From Trissonchulus latispiculum (Eukaryota > Nematoda > Enoplea > Enoplida > Ironidae): a stretch of 64,000 nucleotides of DNA. Below, piece after piece: positions 34,981 through 45,389 of this stretch. The stretch lies in assembly GCA_030248195.1 (NCBI GenBank), contig JASAND010026752.1, forward strand, positions 1 to 64,000. The letters run 5' to 3'. How positions within the stretch are numbered: the first letter of the stretch is position 1; each line of letters begins with the position of its first letter. Under the pieces are notes generated by a model. The model did no database searches and was not told where the DNA came from. It saw only the letters and a list, made by a program, of their open reading frames with translations. A program made the translations under genes and the position numbers.

Positions 34981-34992
34981 CGCCTGATGGTT

Positions 34993-36419
34993 TTAAAACC
35001 GGGACGATGGGGGCTGCCCACTGAGAGGTAGGAACTTTCTCGACACCCGCATATTCTCTAATCTGCTGAGGTCAGCTTCTATCTTTTCTTTCAAGACTAG
35101 GGGTACAGGTCTTGCTCGGAGATATTTAGGTCTCACATCTTGTTTTACATGAAGATGAGCCTTTATATCCTTTATTTTCCCCAGTTCTTCTCTGAACAGA
35201 TTAGCATACTTTTGTAGTATCTTGCTCAGCTTTGAATCCGGGGAATTGACAAAGCAACACCTGCCACCTGGTTGAAAACTTTGCCAATCCAGTTGAAGTT
35301 TCGCTAGCCAATTCCTTCCAAACAGAGATGGTCCTTTTCCCCCGACCACCAGGAGAGGTAGGAATTCTTTTTGATTATTGACTTCAACTTCGACTTGTAC
35401 TTGCCCTTTAATTTCGACAGGGTCGTTTGTGTAAGTGCGTAGCTTACAATCTGAAGGTGAAAGTTTAGGTTTCTTTAGTACCTTTTTCCAGACGTCTTCG
35501 CTAACTATAGTCCAGTCTGCCCCAGTGTCGATCAGCATCACAGTCTGGCATCCATTGATTGAGACTGTCTGTTTGTAACTGTTCGAATCTTTTGATGACA
35601 CTGCATTAATAAATAAAACATCACCATCGGAACTTTCCACTTCTTGCTCTTGTTCAGCGATGACATGGGCCTTTCCTTTAGATGCTGTTTTGAATCTTCC
35701 AGTCTGTCCTTTCTTGCGACATGCTCTTTCTATATGTCCTTGATCTCCACAGTAGCGACAGTCTGAAGACTTGAACCTGCATTCTTCTTGCCTGTGATTC
35801 TTCCCATTGCAGCGAAAACAGGGTTTGACTGATGACGAAGGATTTCGTGCATTTCCCACCTTTTTGATCACCGCAACTGTTCCCGGGGAACCGGAATTAG
35901 TTAACGCAGATGAGCCCTTTTCTGCGGTTTGCATAGCCTGAGCCAATTCGAAGGCTCGATCCAGTGGCAGGTCTCTTTCTGCGAGGAGACGTTGCTGAAT
36001 AACTTGGTTTGCAAGTCCACCCACGAACCGATCCCTTAGTGCCCGGTTCAGAAACTGTCCGGAATCGCATCTTTCCGCAAGATGTCGCAATTCGGCTAAA
36101 TATGAGGCGACATTTTCTCCAGAACGTTGATTACGCTGGTTGAACTTAAAAGTCTCAGCGATAACCAACGGTTGGGGAGTGAAATGTCTGGTTAGGGCTT
36201 GAAGGACCTGGGGATAAGGAATGTCCGTTGGTTTTTCCGGGGCCACCAGGTTCCGCAAAATTTGGTAGGTTCCACAGTCCATGCCTGAAATTAGTGTCAT
36301 TTTCTTTTTTCGTCGTCTTCAATATCATTGGCAACGAAATAAGCTGACATTCGTTCAGCGTAACTGTCCCAGCATTCCGTGTCTAGGTCGAAGGCATCCA
36401 ATTTCCTTTTGATAGGCAT
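34993..36419 (-). CDS. Gypsy Gag and protease
   Basis: Gag starts at the ATG at 36419 (MPIKRKLDAFDLDTECWDSY). It shifts frame in an A-run at about 36301, then continues MTLISGMDCGTYQILRNLV. The capsid motif FKFNQRNQRSGENVASYLAE is followed by two zinc knuckles, CFRCNGKNHRQEEC and CRYCGDQGHIERAC. The aspartic protease has LIDTGADWTIV and the flap/second-half segment LPLLVVGGKGPSLFGRNWL. The frame ends shortly before RT at 34993, after a further one-base change near 35060. Gag packages RNA; the protease matures the polyprotein. Confidence 0.92.
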
Positions 36420-36442
36420 AGTTCCTTTAGCAGTGCGCCAGA

Positions 36443-36568
36443 TGTTCAATCTCACAACGCAACGTAGTTACTTATAATCAAAACTATTCAACATAAGCAT
36501 AGGATCAAACGCAAACCATTTTTAACTATTTTATATTTCTGTAAAACTCTATAGCTTCAGACATTGCA
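36443..36568 (-). repeat. 5' LTR of the gypsy element, internally deleted (126 bp)
   Basis: Compared with the 849-bp LTR, about 720 bp between GCAACGTAGTTAC and TTATAATCAAAAC is missing. Loss of most U3/R sequence should remove the promoter, so this copy is probably silent. Confidence 0.85.
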
Positions 36569-37189
36569 ATTAGAAGAAGAGTAAGCCACTAGAGGACTCC
36601 TCTTCTTGGCATTGCGTAACGGTGCTCCGACCACAATACGCGAATGTTCCCCCGTTTGGTGGGGGGTCGACAAGCATACCCCCTCCCCGTTTAGTGCAAA
36701 CGGGGTCCCCGTTTGGTGGAGGAGTATGCAAAAGGGGTCCCCGTTTAGTGGGGGGGTATGCAAAGTCAGGCTGAAATTGGCTGAATCTGATTGGCTGTTG
36801 ACGACCCCCCCCCCCAAACGGGGACCTCTTTTGCCTACCCCCCACCAAACTGGGACCCCTTTCGCATACCCCCCCCCCACCAAACGGGGACCCTTTTTCA
36901 AATAGAACTCTGTTATACCCCCCCACCAAACGGGGAGGGGGTCTCTGCAATCTGATTGGCTGTTGGCGACCCCCCCCCCCCCACCAAACGGGGACCTCTT
37001 TTCTGCAAACCCCCCCTACCAAACGGAGGGAGGGTATGCTTTGTGGAAGAGAGCTACCCCCCCCCCACCAAACGGGGGAACATTCTCGTATTGTGGTCGG
37101 AGCACCGTTGCGCAATGCCAAGAAAAGGAGCCCTCTAGTGGCTTACTCTTCTTCTTATATATAGTGCAATTATGCACTCTTGATAACAT

Positions 37190-37345
37190 GGTATCGCAGT
37201 CAAACGTTTAATGGGCGAAACTAAAACATACTGTTAGAAAGGATGCTATTTAAGCTTTCCTGGCTTGATTTTAATCTTGATGACTGAATCGCATGACGCA
37301 CCACTCCACGGTTGCCGAGGCAGAAGTTTAGAAGTAGTAACAAAC
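37190..37345. other. Short intergenic
   Basis: Nothing recognised. Confidence 0.3.
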
Positions 37346-38352
37346 AGCCCATTTTTCACTGCGGGATAAGGACGAACCGGCTCGGCTCGGCTCGGCTGGG
37401 GAGCAAATGTGGTCGGATCGGCTCGGCTCGCGGGTATACCCGGTTCGGCTCGGCTCGGAAGAATATTGAAAGTGGGTCGGCTCGGTTCAGCTCGGCTTTC
37501 CCAACTTGAAATTTGAAATTTGACCGATTGCACCGAACTGTGGATTTTCTACGTTTTTTTGACAAAAGGCCTGAAAATAGCTGTCTAGCGTTTGTGTATC
37601 AGTGTGAATCACCAAAATTCAAGCTTGTTTTGCTTAAAAGTTATTATTTTATTCTATGTATACAACATGGAAAGGAACTAATGATAAACGCCGAAAAAAA
37701 TCACGATAAAACTTTTTGTTTTCCGCAATTTTGAGAAATGGCATAATCTGATAAGTTGCAAAATGGATGCTTGGGAACTCAGCAATAACAGAATTTTTAT
37801 ACATTATTTTTACATTTTAAAAAAATTCAAATCCTCTAATTGCTCTCTGCCGATCGTAGCCATAATGGTAGTCAATTGTAATTATGCAGAATAATTTTAA
37901 ACTCTAAATTAATAGTAGGTGTTTCTGTTATATAATCAGCAGTTTTAACCATTTCTGCTATCTGATAAATTATTACAAAAACCCAAAGCCACAATAATGC
38001 AATGCTAATTTTAATTGTAATATTTTTGATAATACCAAATATGACAAGTTGAAATAATTATAAGTCAAAATGTTCCTTTTAACTATACCATGCATAAGTT
38101 AGCTTCAAGCACAGCCTAACGCTTTTAAACTAAGCTGGCGTGGAAGGAAGGTATGCAAGGAAAACGGAAAATTAGACGACAAAGTTGAAAACAGAAAACA
38201 GTATTCATTGAATTTACTGGCTATTTTATTTGAACAAATTCGGCAGTAATTATTCTATTAAAATTCGGCTCGGAGTTTCAATTCTGCGGCTAGGGTCGGC
38301 TCGGTTCGGATCGCGAGCCGAGCCGAGCCGCGAGCCCAAATCCTCATTTCTA
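37346..38352. mobile_element. Probable hAT-like element with CGGCTCGG arrays (~1 kb)
   Basis: The left part (37372-37500) has many CGGCTCGGCTCGG units. The right part (38262-38332) has the same units inverted (CCGAGCCGAGCCG). The outermost right sequence read inward is TAGAAATGAGGATTTGGG, a hAT-type terminus. The left counterpart GGGATAAGGACGAACCGG is similar but imperfect. No convincing 8-bp TSD was found, so the element is probably old. The interior is AT-rich without a gene. Confidence 0.6.
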
Positions 38353-38527
38353 CCCCTCGGCATGGCGGTTATCTGCTCCGAATAATTGTCTTCAAATTAT
38401 CCTAGGATTTTATCAAACCTGGAAATTTACCCATCTCTTTTGACTTTTGACTACAATTTGAAGGCACCCCAGTTGCCCTCGCCCGAACGCGGAGAGCCTC
38501 CTAGTTCTCGGTCTAAGGGATGACAAG

Positions 38528-38729
38528 TAGAGTTGTGCCCGGGCCTTGAATTGGGCCGGGCCGGCCCGGGCCCGAATTTTGGAAGAGCAGGCCCGGCCCG
38601 GGCCCGGCCCGGCTTTTCGTCTAGGCCCGGTCCGAGCCGGGCCTCCGGGACGGGCCTGACACCGGGCCTCCGGGCCTTGAATCGGGCCTTCGGGCCCGGC
38701 CCGGAAAATTTCTTAACGGCACAACTCTA
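38528..38729. mobile_element. Short hAT-like MITE, TSD ATGACAAG (202 bp)
   Basis: A perfect 12-bp terminal inverted repeat TAGAGTTGTGCC and a perfect 8-bp TSD ATGACAAG (38520-38527 and 38730-38737). The interior is almost entirely GGCCCGGGCC/CGGGCCT units in both orientations, hence extremely GC-rich and self-complementary. Confidence 0.93.
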
Positions 38730-38936
38730 ATGACAAGGAAAGATGTCTCAAAAATGTGCTAATTTTTGTAGCAGACATGGCATAGTCTTCCATTTGCAGA
38801 TTCTAAGAAACCACTCGGCTACGGACGTTGGATCAAATCTCAAGTTGGTATTAGTCTTTGTCTTCTATTAGTCTTTGGTTTTAGGATCAAAGAAGCTGCT
38901 GTTAACTACAAAATTCTGCGTTAGAAATACCACACC

Positions 38937-41025
38937 ATGGTGGCCTTTATTGACACAATTCTGTCGTTTGTTGGAAAATTTTTGATGAAACAGCTTCCAG
39001 AGAAGGGATTGCAGCATTTGGATAACTCCGATTCCGAGTCGGCAGCAGTGATCTACCAGATGTGTGAGATGGCCAGAGATGATCTGAATAAAATTCAAAA
39101 CATGATCACAAATATTACGGAGTAAGTCGGTCTCAGTGTGCTTCCATAGATCGCCTGCTTTTCTATAAGTAAGCTATAAGTTATAACTGTTCAGCTATGA
39201 AGATTTCGCCTATCATTACGTATATCACTCAGCATCTAAGGAAAGGATTGATTGTTTTTATATCGTAATACCTAAAACAAAAACTTTATAATGCTACAAC
39301 TCTGTTAACAAAAAAGTAGCATTGACACTGCAGCATCTGAGACCAGACTTCCTCAGTCGTAGTATGTTTTAGATATTGCAGCAAACATTCACTGATTGTT
39401 TCATCGAAATAAACTCAAAGTCGAAATTTCAGTAGCATTTAGATTAAATTTTTGTCAAGCGTATTTCATCACGACAACCTGAGTTTTGCAATTATTTCAG
39501 TGCCAAAGCATCCGGTATGGCGGCAGAATTTCAAAAAGGGTTTCTGATAGTCAGAAACATTCTGCAACATAAAGCTTTGACTGATAAGGAATCAGACGTT
39601 ACATCTCTGGCTCTACAACCGAATATTGGGAGCTTCATCCTAGCAACGGCCGGTGACCAGTGGTCTAATGCTTTGAAAAGATTCAAAGAGGCGCATCGAT
39701 TAGCCAATCAACTAGTCGATTGCAGAAACCTGTCTGTGGAAGCAAGGCTACAGTGCTTTACCGTGGAAATCTTTTATGATGCAATCACAAATTTAGACAA
39801 CACAGCCTTAAGATCAGATATGATCAAAATGTCTACCAAACGATTCGCAGAACAACCAGATATAAAACGTGTGGTTATTAAGAAAGATTGGAAGCTTTTG
39901 GCTTCCATTCTTCATGCATTGATTAAGATCAGGGATACGTTTTTCATGCTTGGTGATGATGATGATGGCGATGAGTTTTGTCGGTGGCTAAGGAATTCTC
40001 TTTCTTGGTGGGAAAAAATTAGAGATTTGCGGAGGACAACGGGAGCCGGAGGAACTAGTATGAGTAAATCGAAAGTTATGTCCATATGTTACGGACTATC
40101 GCTTGGGAGAAAGTTTAACAATCTTATGACACTGTTCAAGTCAGACGTGTGGCCAGTGTTACAAAAACTAATTAAGGAAGAGCATACGAATGGTTCTGAC
40201 AATCTTGTTAATCACATTTTCCTGGAAAAACAGTCTCTGCTGCATCTTGCTGCCCTACTTTACTTTCACCGATTCGGTCGAAAGGAGCCACTTGAAATGA
40301 TCCACTTTCTCATACAGCACGGTGCTGATGTTAACGCACGGAATAGCGAAGGTAGAACCGCGCTGCATATCCTGTGTAGCAGAGAACCCAACGAATACAG
40401 ACTGAAAGCAGTTATCGCGCTACTTGACGCAGGCGCAGACGCGTCCATTGTCGACAAGCGCGAAATTACGCTACTCAAAGCCGGAGAACTTCCTTTACAC
40501 TGTATTTGTGACAGTAGACTTAATGATACCAGCATTAAATTAATCTCGCTCCTGCTCCCTCCAGAAGTCGATGTCAATGCTCAAAATGGCTATGGAGAGA
40601 CGTTTTTGCATCTAATATGTAATCGAGAGAGCGGCACGAATACCTTGAATGCAACCAAGCTACTGCTTACAAAAGGGGCAAATCCTAATGTCAAGACAGA
40701 CGATGGACTGACGCCGTTGCATTCTCTTTGCCGTTGGATTCCAAACGAAATCACAGTCGATATGCTGTCCTTACTGCTGGAAAAAGGTGCTGACCCCGAC
40801 GCACAAACTGCAAACGGAGGCACAGCACTGCATTATATATGCAAATACTATAAAGAGCCAATTAGTGGAAATATGATGAAGATAATTCTAAGTTTCGGTG
40901 CGAATCCAAAGATTAAGAATGAGGATGGGGAGTATTGTACCCAAAGTAAAGAACAATATGAAACCGTCATGGAGAAATTAAAAGAACAATTACTTTTATC
41001 TGAAAGCGATTCTTCGAGTCGGTAA
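38937..41025 (+). CDS. Ankyrin-repeat protein with novel N-terminal region (two exons)
   Basis: Exon 1 is 38937-39121, starting at an ATG with a strong context (ACCATGG) and ending GGA|GTAAGT. Exon 2 is 39501-41025, starting after ATTATTTCAG. Phases match and the product is about 569 residues. The N-terminus has an amphipathic/hydrophobic helix (VAFIDTILSFVGKFLMKQL). A helical region of about 230 residues with no family I recognise follows (WSNALKRFKEAHRLANQL, CFTVEIFYDAI, WKLLASILHALIKIRDTF). About six ankyrin repeats (residues ~300-530) follow, with IQHGADVNARNSEGRTALHILC, LLDAGADASIVDK and LLLEKGADPDAQTANGGTALHYIC. The helix position is repeatedly LHxxC instead of LHxAA. The C-terminus is a short charged helix. 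It probably acts as an intracellular interaction protein; function is unknown. It is the intact member of a local family. Confidence 0.85.
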
Positions 41026-41790
41026 AAACGTATTGTTATCTTTTGCTTAATCAATGTTCATGTCATTGCAGGATGGTTTGTTATACATAGTGCTCATTCA
41101 TTATTAAATCTGAAATCCTGCAGTTTCACCCTTAGACTTTCCTCCGAAGTAGCTTTCTTATTGTTCAAATTGTACTAACTTGTTACCGATTTCGTTTATG
41201 TACGCTATTGTGTGATGAGGACAACATTTAGTTTAAAATTAAAATGTATGTGTTGTAGGCAGATAGCCAAGTGTCTAAAATTGTTAGGGACTTGTCCAGG
41301 AATCTAATTTGACTAAGTGTCTAGGCAAGTCAAACTTTGTTCAAACATGTCCAGTTTTATTATCTCTGTACTGTCTTACGCAAGTATCCCTACGACATAT
41401 ACAATCCGTTGCAAAGGATTTAGTCGATAACAGTTTAAATATTTCAGAACACTGTAAAAACAGTACCAAATTGTGGATAGATCTTAGCTCATAATTATTT
41501 TCAGGAAATTTAGAGGTTTTACATGGAATTTTAAGGGTTTTTAAAGGAAAAATCACGAAACAATTCATGAAAGGAATTGGAGGAGAGGTAGTAGCGTCAT
41601 GAATTGACACTTCAGCATTTGAGACCTGACTTCCACAGTCGTAGTATGATAAAAATAGAAAACATTGTAGCAAGCATTCAGTGGTTGTTTCATTGAATTA
41701 ATCTCAAAGGAAGAATTTCAGTGGAATTTAGATCAAATTTTTGTCAAGAGCCGCTTTCATAATGACAGTCTAAGTTTTACTATTGTTTAG
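41026..41790. other. Duplicated 3' flank and intron of the ankyrin genes
   Basis: The 3' flank of the first gene (41030-41515) recurs after the second copy at 43490-43965. The sequence from about 41600 to 41790 matches the intron of the first gene (about 39320-39500), so the tandem duplication started inside that intron. No counterpart of exon 1 was found before the second copy. Confidence 0.7.
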
Positions 41791-43486
41791 TGCCAAAGCA
41801 TCCGGTATGGCGGCAGAATTTCAGAAAGGGTTTCTGATAGTCAAGAACATTCTTCAACATAAAGCTTTGACTGATAAGGAAATCTGTCAGTGGAAACAAG
41901 ACTACAGTGTTTTACAGTGGAAATCTTTTATGATGCAATCACAAACTTAGACAACACAGCCTTAAGATCAGATATGATTAAGATGTCTATCAAAAGATTT
42001 GCAGAACAGCCAGATGTGAAGAGGGTTGTCATTAAGAAAGATTGGAAGCTTTTGGCTTCAATTCTTCATGCCCTGATTAAGATCAGAGATACGTTTTTCA
42101 TGCTTGGTAATGATGATGATGATGGTTATGAGTTTTGCCTGTGGCTAAGGAATTCTCTTTCTTGGTGGGAAAAAATTAGAGATTTGTGGAGCACAACGGG
42201 AGCCGGAGGAACTAGTGTGAGTAAATCAAAAGTTATGTCCATATGTTACGGACTATCGCTTGGGACAAGGTTTGCCAATCTTATGGCACTGTTCAACTTA
42301 GACGTGTGGCCAGCGTTACAAAAACTAATTACAGAAGAGCATACGAATGGTTCTGACAATCTTGTCAATCACACTTTCCTGCAGAAACAGTCTCTGCTGC
42401 ATCTTGCTGCCCTACTTCGCTTTCACTTATTAGATCGAAAGCGGTATCTCGAAGTGATGCACTTTCTCATACAGCAGGGTGCTGATGTTAACGCACGGAA
42501 TAGCGAAGGTAGAACAGCGCTGCATATCCTGTGTAGCAGAGAACCCGACGAATGCAGACTGAAAGCAGTTATCGCGCTACTTGACGCAGGCGCAGACGCG
42601 TCCATTGTCGACAAGCGCGGACTTACGCCACTCAACCCTGGAGAACTTCCTTTACACTGTATTTGTAACAAAAGACTTAATGATGCCAGCATTGAATTAA
42701 TGTCGCTCCTGCTCCCTCCAGAAGTCGATGTCAATGCTCAAAATGGCTATGGAGATACGTTTTTGCATCTATTGTGTAAACAAGAGAGCAGCACTCACAC
42801 CTTGACTGCATCCAAGCTGCTTCTTGCAAAAGGGGCAAATCCTAATGTCAAGACAGACGATGGACTGACGCCGTTGCATTGTCTTTGCGATAAAAGTCCA
42901 AACGAAGTCACAGTCGATATGCTGTCCTTACTGCTGGAAAAAGGTGCTGACCCCGACGCACAAACCGCAAAAGGAAATACATCATTGCGCTTTATATGCA
43001 ATTACTACAAAGAACCTGCAAGTAGAAATATGATTAAGATAATTCTAAGTTTCGGTGCGAATCCAAAGATCGCCCGATTGCACCAAATGTTTCTACGTAA
43101 AATCTAATTATCTTAAAATCTTATTTGCTAGAAAGATTTTAACATTAAACACATTTTCCATTGCACCAAAATGTTTTTGCGTAAAATCTTTTTAACTTCT
43201 ATTTAAAATCTGTTTTACGAAAATCTAATTAACTTTCAATAGATAATCAGATTTTAAACAAATTTTAAATATATTTAAGTTGGTGCAATGCTCTGTTCAC
43301 TTAAATATATTTAAGATCTGTTTAAAATCTAATTTAGGTAATTAGATTTTAAACACACTTGGTGCAATCGGGTGTAAGAATCAGGATGGGGAATATTGTA
43401 CCCGAAGTAAAGAACAATATGAAACCATCATGGATAAATTAAAAGACCAATTACTTTTATCTGAAAGCGATTCTTCGAGTCGGTAA
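41791..43486 (+). pseudogene. Tandem copy of the ankyrin gene, damaged
   Basis: The copy of exon 2 begins at 41791 after TTGTTTAG and is very similar to 39501-41025. Three lesions are seen. (1) Exon 1 is absent. (2) About 140 bp corresponding to copy-1 positions 39591-39736 is deleted at 41880, throwing the first ~90 bases out of frame with the remainder. (3) A 304-bp inverted-repeat element is inserted at 43071-43374, which adds a few codons and then a stop at 43105. The rest is open from about 41889 to 43107 (about 405 codons) and the tail after the insert (to TAA at 43484) is still intact. A transcript from an alternative start could still give a helical-plus-ankyrin protein. I treat it as a pseudogene in progress. 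Confidence 0.75.
43071..43374. mobile_element. 304-bp inverted-repeat element inside the ankyrin copy
   Basis: Terminal inverted repeat CCCGATTGCACCAA at 43073-43086 and 43359-43372. The AT-rich interior has repeated GCGTAAAATCT/ACGTAAAATCT and a TTTAAATATATTTAA palindrome. Removing 43071-43374 restores AAAGATTAAGAAT, exactly as in the intact paralogue, so the insertion point is certain even though no clear TSD is visible. Confidence 0.85.
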
Positions 43487-43489
43487 AAA

Positions 43490-43980
43490 CATATTGTTAT
43501 CTTTTGCTTAATCAATGTTCATGTCATTGCAGGATGGTTTGATATGGTGCTCATTCATTATTAAATCTGAAATCCTGCAGTTTCACCCTTAGACTCACCT
43601 CCAAAGTCGCTTTCTTATTGTTCAAATTGTACTAACTTGTTACCGATTTCGTTTATGTACGCTATTGTGGGATGAGGATTAAAATTAAAATGTATGTGTT
43701 GTAGGCAGATGGCCAAGTGTCTAAAATTGTTAGGGACTTGTCCAGGTATCTAATTTGACTAAGTGTCTAATAGTCATAGTCTCTAATAGTTAGTTTGATC
43801 CAGCATGTCCAGTTTATTATCTCTGTAGAGTCTTACGCAAGTATCCCTACGACATATACAATCCGTTGGAAAGAATTAGTCGACAACAGTTTAAATATTT
43901 CAGAGCACTGTAAAAAGAGTACCAAATTGTGGATAGATCTTAGTTCATAATTATTTTCAGAAAATGCTTATCCAAACTTA
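43490..43980. other. Duplicated 3' flank of the ankyrin copy
   Basis: Matches 41030-41515 with small indels, for example GCAGGATGGTTTG, CCAAGTGTCTAAAATTGTT and CCAAATTGTGGATAGATCTTA. Marks the right limit of the tandem duplication at about 43965. Confidence 0.7.
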
Positions 43981-43984
43981 ATTT

Positions 43985-44590
43985 AAGCAATTTCGAGGGC
44001 TATGCTGGGTGACATGCTGACATCTGACAGGCTGAATGTAGATCAAACATTTGGTTACCAAACATTTTTGAACATAGATTTCTCGAAACTGTGGAATCGG
44101 CCAAATTTTTTCTTGTGCGCTGATATGAAGGACATATGGGCAGAGGGACATTTTTTGGATTTGACTCAACAAGTCTCAATACTCCAGAAATCCAGCAAGT
44201 GTGAGATGACACGAAATTTCGCAGCTTTGTATTCAGTTATCTCGCAACTGGAGACGCTTTCGCTCAAACCGAGAAAAACGTCCCTCCGCAATAGTGCGAA
44301 TCTTCATTTTGCCAAAAATCACACGTATCCAATCGGTAGTTTTTGAGAAATCGATATTCAAAACAAAATAATCGCAGTTTTGCTAAAATGGTTTTTCTGC
44401 GAATTCTCTAGCTTAAAGCAACAAACCCCAACGAATAGACATTGATGAAATGTGCAATTGGTCGATATATCAATTGAGTATACATAAGCCAAAATTGTCT
44501 GTAAGATTTGGCAGTTATTTTGAAAAAACTGATTTCTTCGAAAATGGCCATTTTTTACCCCCAAAATCGTTTTGGCTTGCACTGCCTAGT
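43985..44590 (-). repeat. Dispersed ~600-bp repeat, inverted relative to 46975-47560
   Basis: Read on the minus strand, this matches the interior of the hAT-like element at 46595-48006 nearly throughout (GGCCATTTTCGAAGAAATCAG; CTGCCAAATC; GCGATTATTTTGTTTTGAA; GCACTATTGCGGAGGGAC; AGCCTGTCAGATGTCAG). No CCGG-rich ends flank it, so it is either an internally derived fragment or an independent repeat that the hAT-like element picked up. Confidence 0.75.
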
Positions 44591-44594
44591 CTGT

Positions 44595-45385
44595 TAACAT
44601 GGTGTTCTTTTCGAATGTTGGTTTTTAAAATTCTTCTGTTTGATCTTGTCGGTGTGTGTGTGTGTGGGGTGTGAGTTGAGTTAAAGAAAAGGAATTAGTC
44701 AACTAAACAGCGCTAGAGTTTTCAATAATAAATAAGACATTCGTTCAACTCCCAAAATATAACGTAAAAGAAGGCGAGCACGGGGCCCCTAAAGTTGTTA
44801 ACCGCCGTACGCGTCAAAATCAAGAACCCAACTGAAGGTGGCGTGACTAATGAATTTTAGTGGAGAGATGGAGAGATTGTATCTTTTCATCACAAAGCAC
44901 TTTCAAAACCCTAAAAATGCCAGAAGGTTGAGGGTAGAATATAGGGGGGTAGAGGTAGAGTATAGGGGGATAGAGCCCAGACAGTTTTTCACATACTCCC
45001 ACCTTTGCAAAAATTCTTGAGGGAGACGTCCCTCAACTAGCAAGAGTTGTCTCGTCGAAGGAGCAAGAATTGACAAAGATTACCATATTTTTATGGTAAT
45101 TTTTGCAAAAATTTACAAAAAATGAAATTTTCGGCTTGCAACCCTTACGGACTCCACAGTGACCTTATTTTTGACGTAGATGCAAGCTGGCATTGAAATT
45201 TACGTGTTTAAACCACTGTTTATGTTAAAATTACATCGTGGTTTATGCTTTTTAGCATTAGAAATGGCTGAAAATGCGATATGTGATATGTGTAGTAAAA
45301 CTAGAAAATTTGGAGGGAATTTCTTGGTGTCGTGGAGGGGGTTCTGAAAAAAGCCTGCCCCATTTAGGAGGACCCCTCAACCCCA
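44595..45385. other. Intergenic, nothing recognised
   Basis: Contains a short GTGTGTGTGTG tract (44655-44670) and a purine-rich patch near 44935-44975. No gene was seen. Confidence 0.35.
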
Positions 45386-45389
45386 AATC

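Larger units (their letters stand above)
31598..36568 (-). mobile_element. Ty3/gypsy LTR retrotransposon, TSD ATTAG (5.0 kb)
   Basis: This minus-strand element has a full 3' LTR at 31598-32446 and an internally deleted 5' LTR at 36443-36568. Both have plus-strand ends TGTTCAATC...CATTGCA. The TSD ATTAG is at 31593-31597 and 36569-36573. Next to the 5' LTR is a primer-binding site TGGCGCACTG (minus strand, 36440-36431). Next to the 3' LTR is a polypurine tract AGGGGAGGAAAAGAAGA (minus strand, about 32464-32447). Domain order is Gag, protease, RT, RNase H, integrase. Three single-base frame changes interrupt the coding region (about 36301, 35060 and 33245), two apparent deletions and one apparent insertion, so this copy is probably not autonomous. 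Confidence 0.95.
31569..37182. mobile_element. Foldback MITE split by a Ty3/gypsy element, TSD ATAACAT
   Basis: The left fragment 31569-31597 begins CAAGAGTGCATAATTGCACT. The right fragment 36574-37182 ends with the exact inverted counterpart. Without the retroelement it is about 638 bp. The two arms (about 36574-36670 and 37070-37170) are near-perfect inverted repeats (GTAAGCCACTAGAGG, GGCATTGCGYAACGGTGCTC, CCCGTTTGGTGGGG). The centre repeats CCCCACCAAACGGGGA in both orientations. The 7-bp TSD ATAACAT is at 31562-31568 and 37183-37189. The outer ~14 bp are shared with the other MITE family here (CAAGAGTRCATAAT) but the rest differs. Confidence 0.88.

Noticed and set aside
36557..37211. Several overlapping frames in the foldback MITE on both strands
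   Set aside because: They arise from repeated CCCCACCAAACGGGG and its complement inside inverted arms; the same peptide text appears on both strands.
40266..40823. Minus-strand frames inside the ankyrin genes (also 42423-43001)
   Set aside because: Shadows of the ankyrin coding strand; the same shadow appears in both paralogues because the sense strand is conserved.
43071..43374. Intron in the ankyrin copy instead of an insertion
   Set aside because: It has inverted terminal repeats, starts CG and ends TG with no GT-AG borders, and is absent from the intact paralogue.
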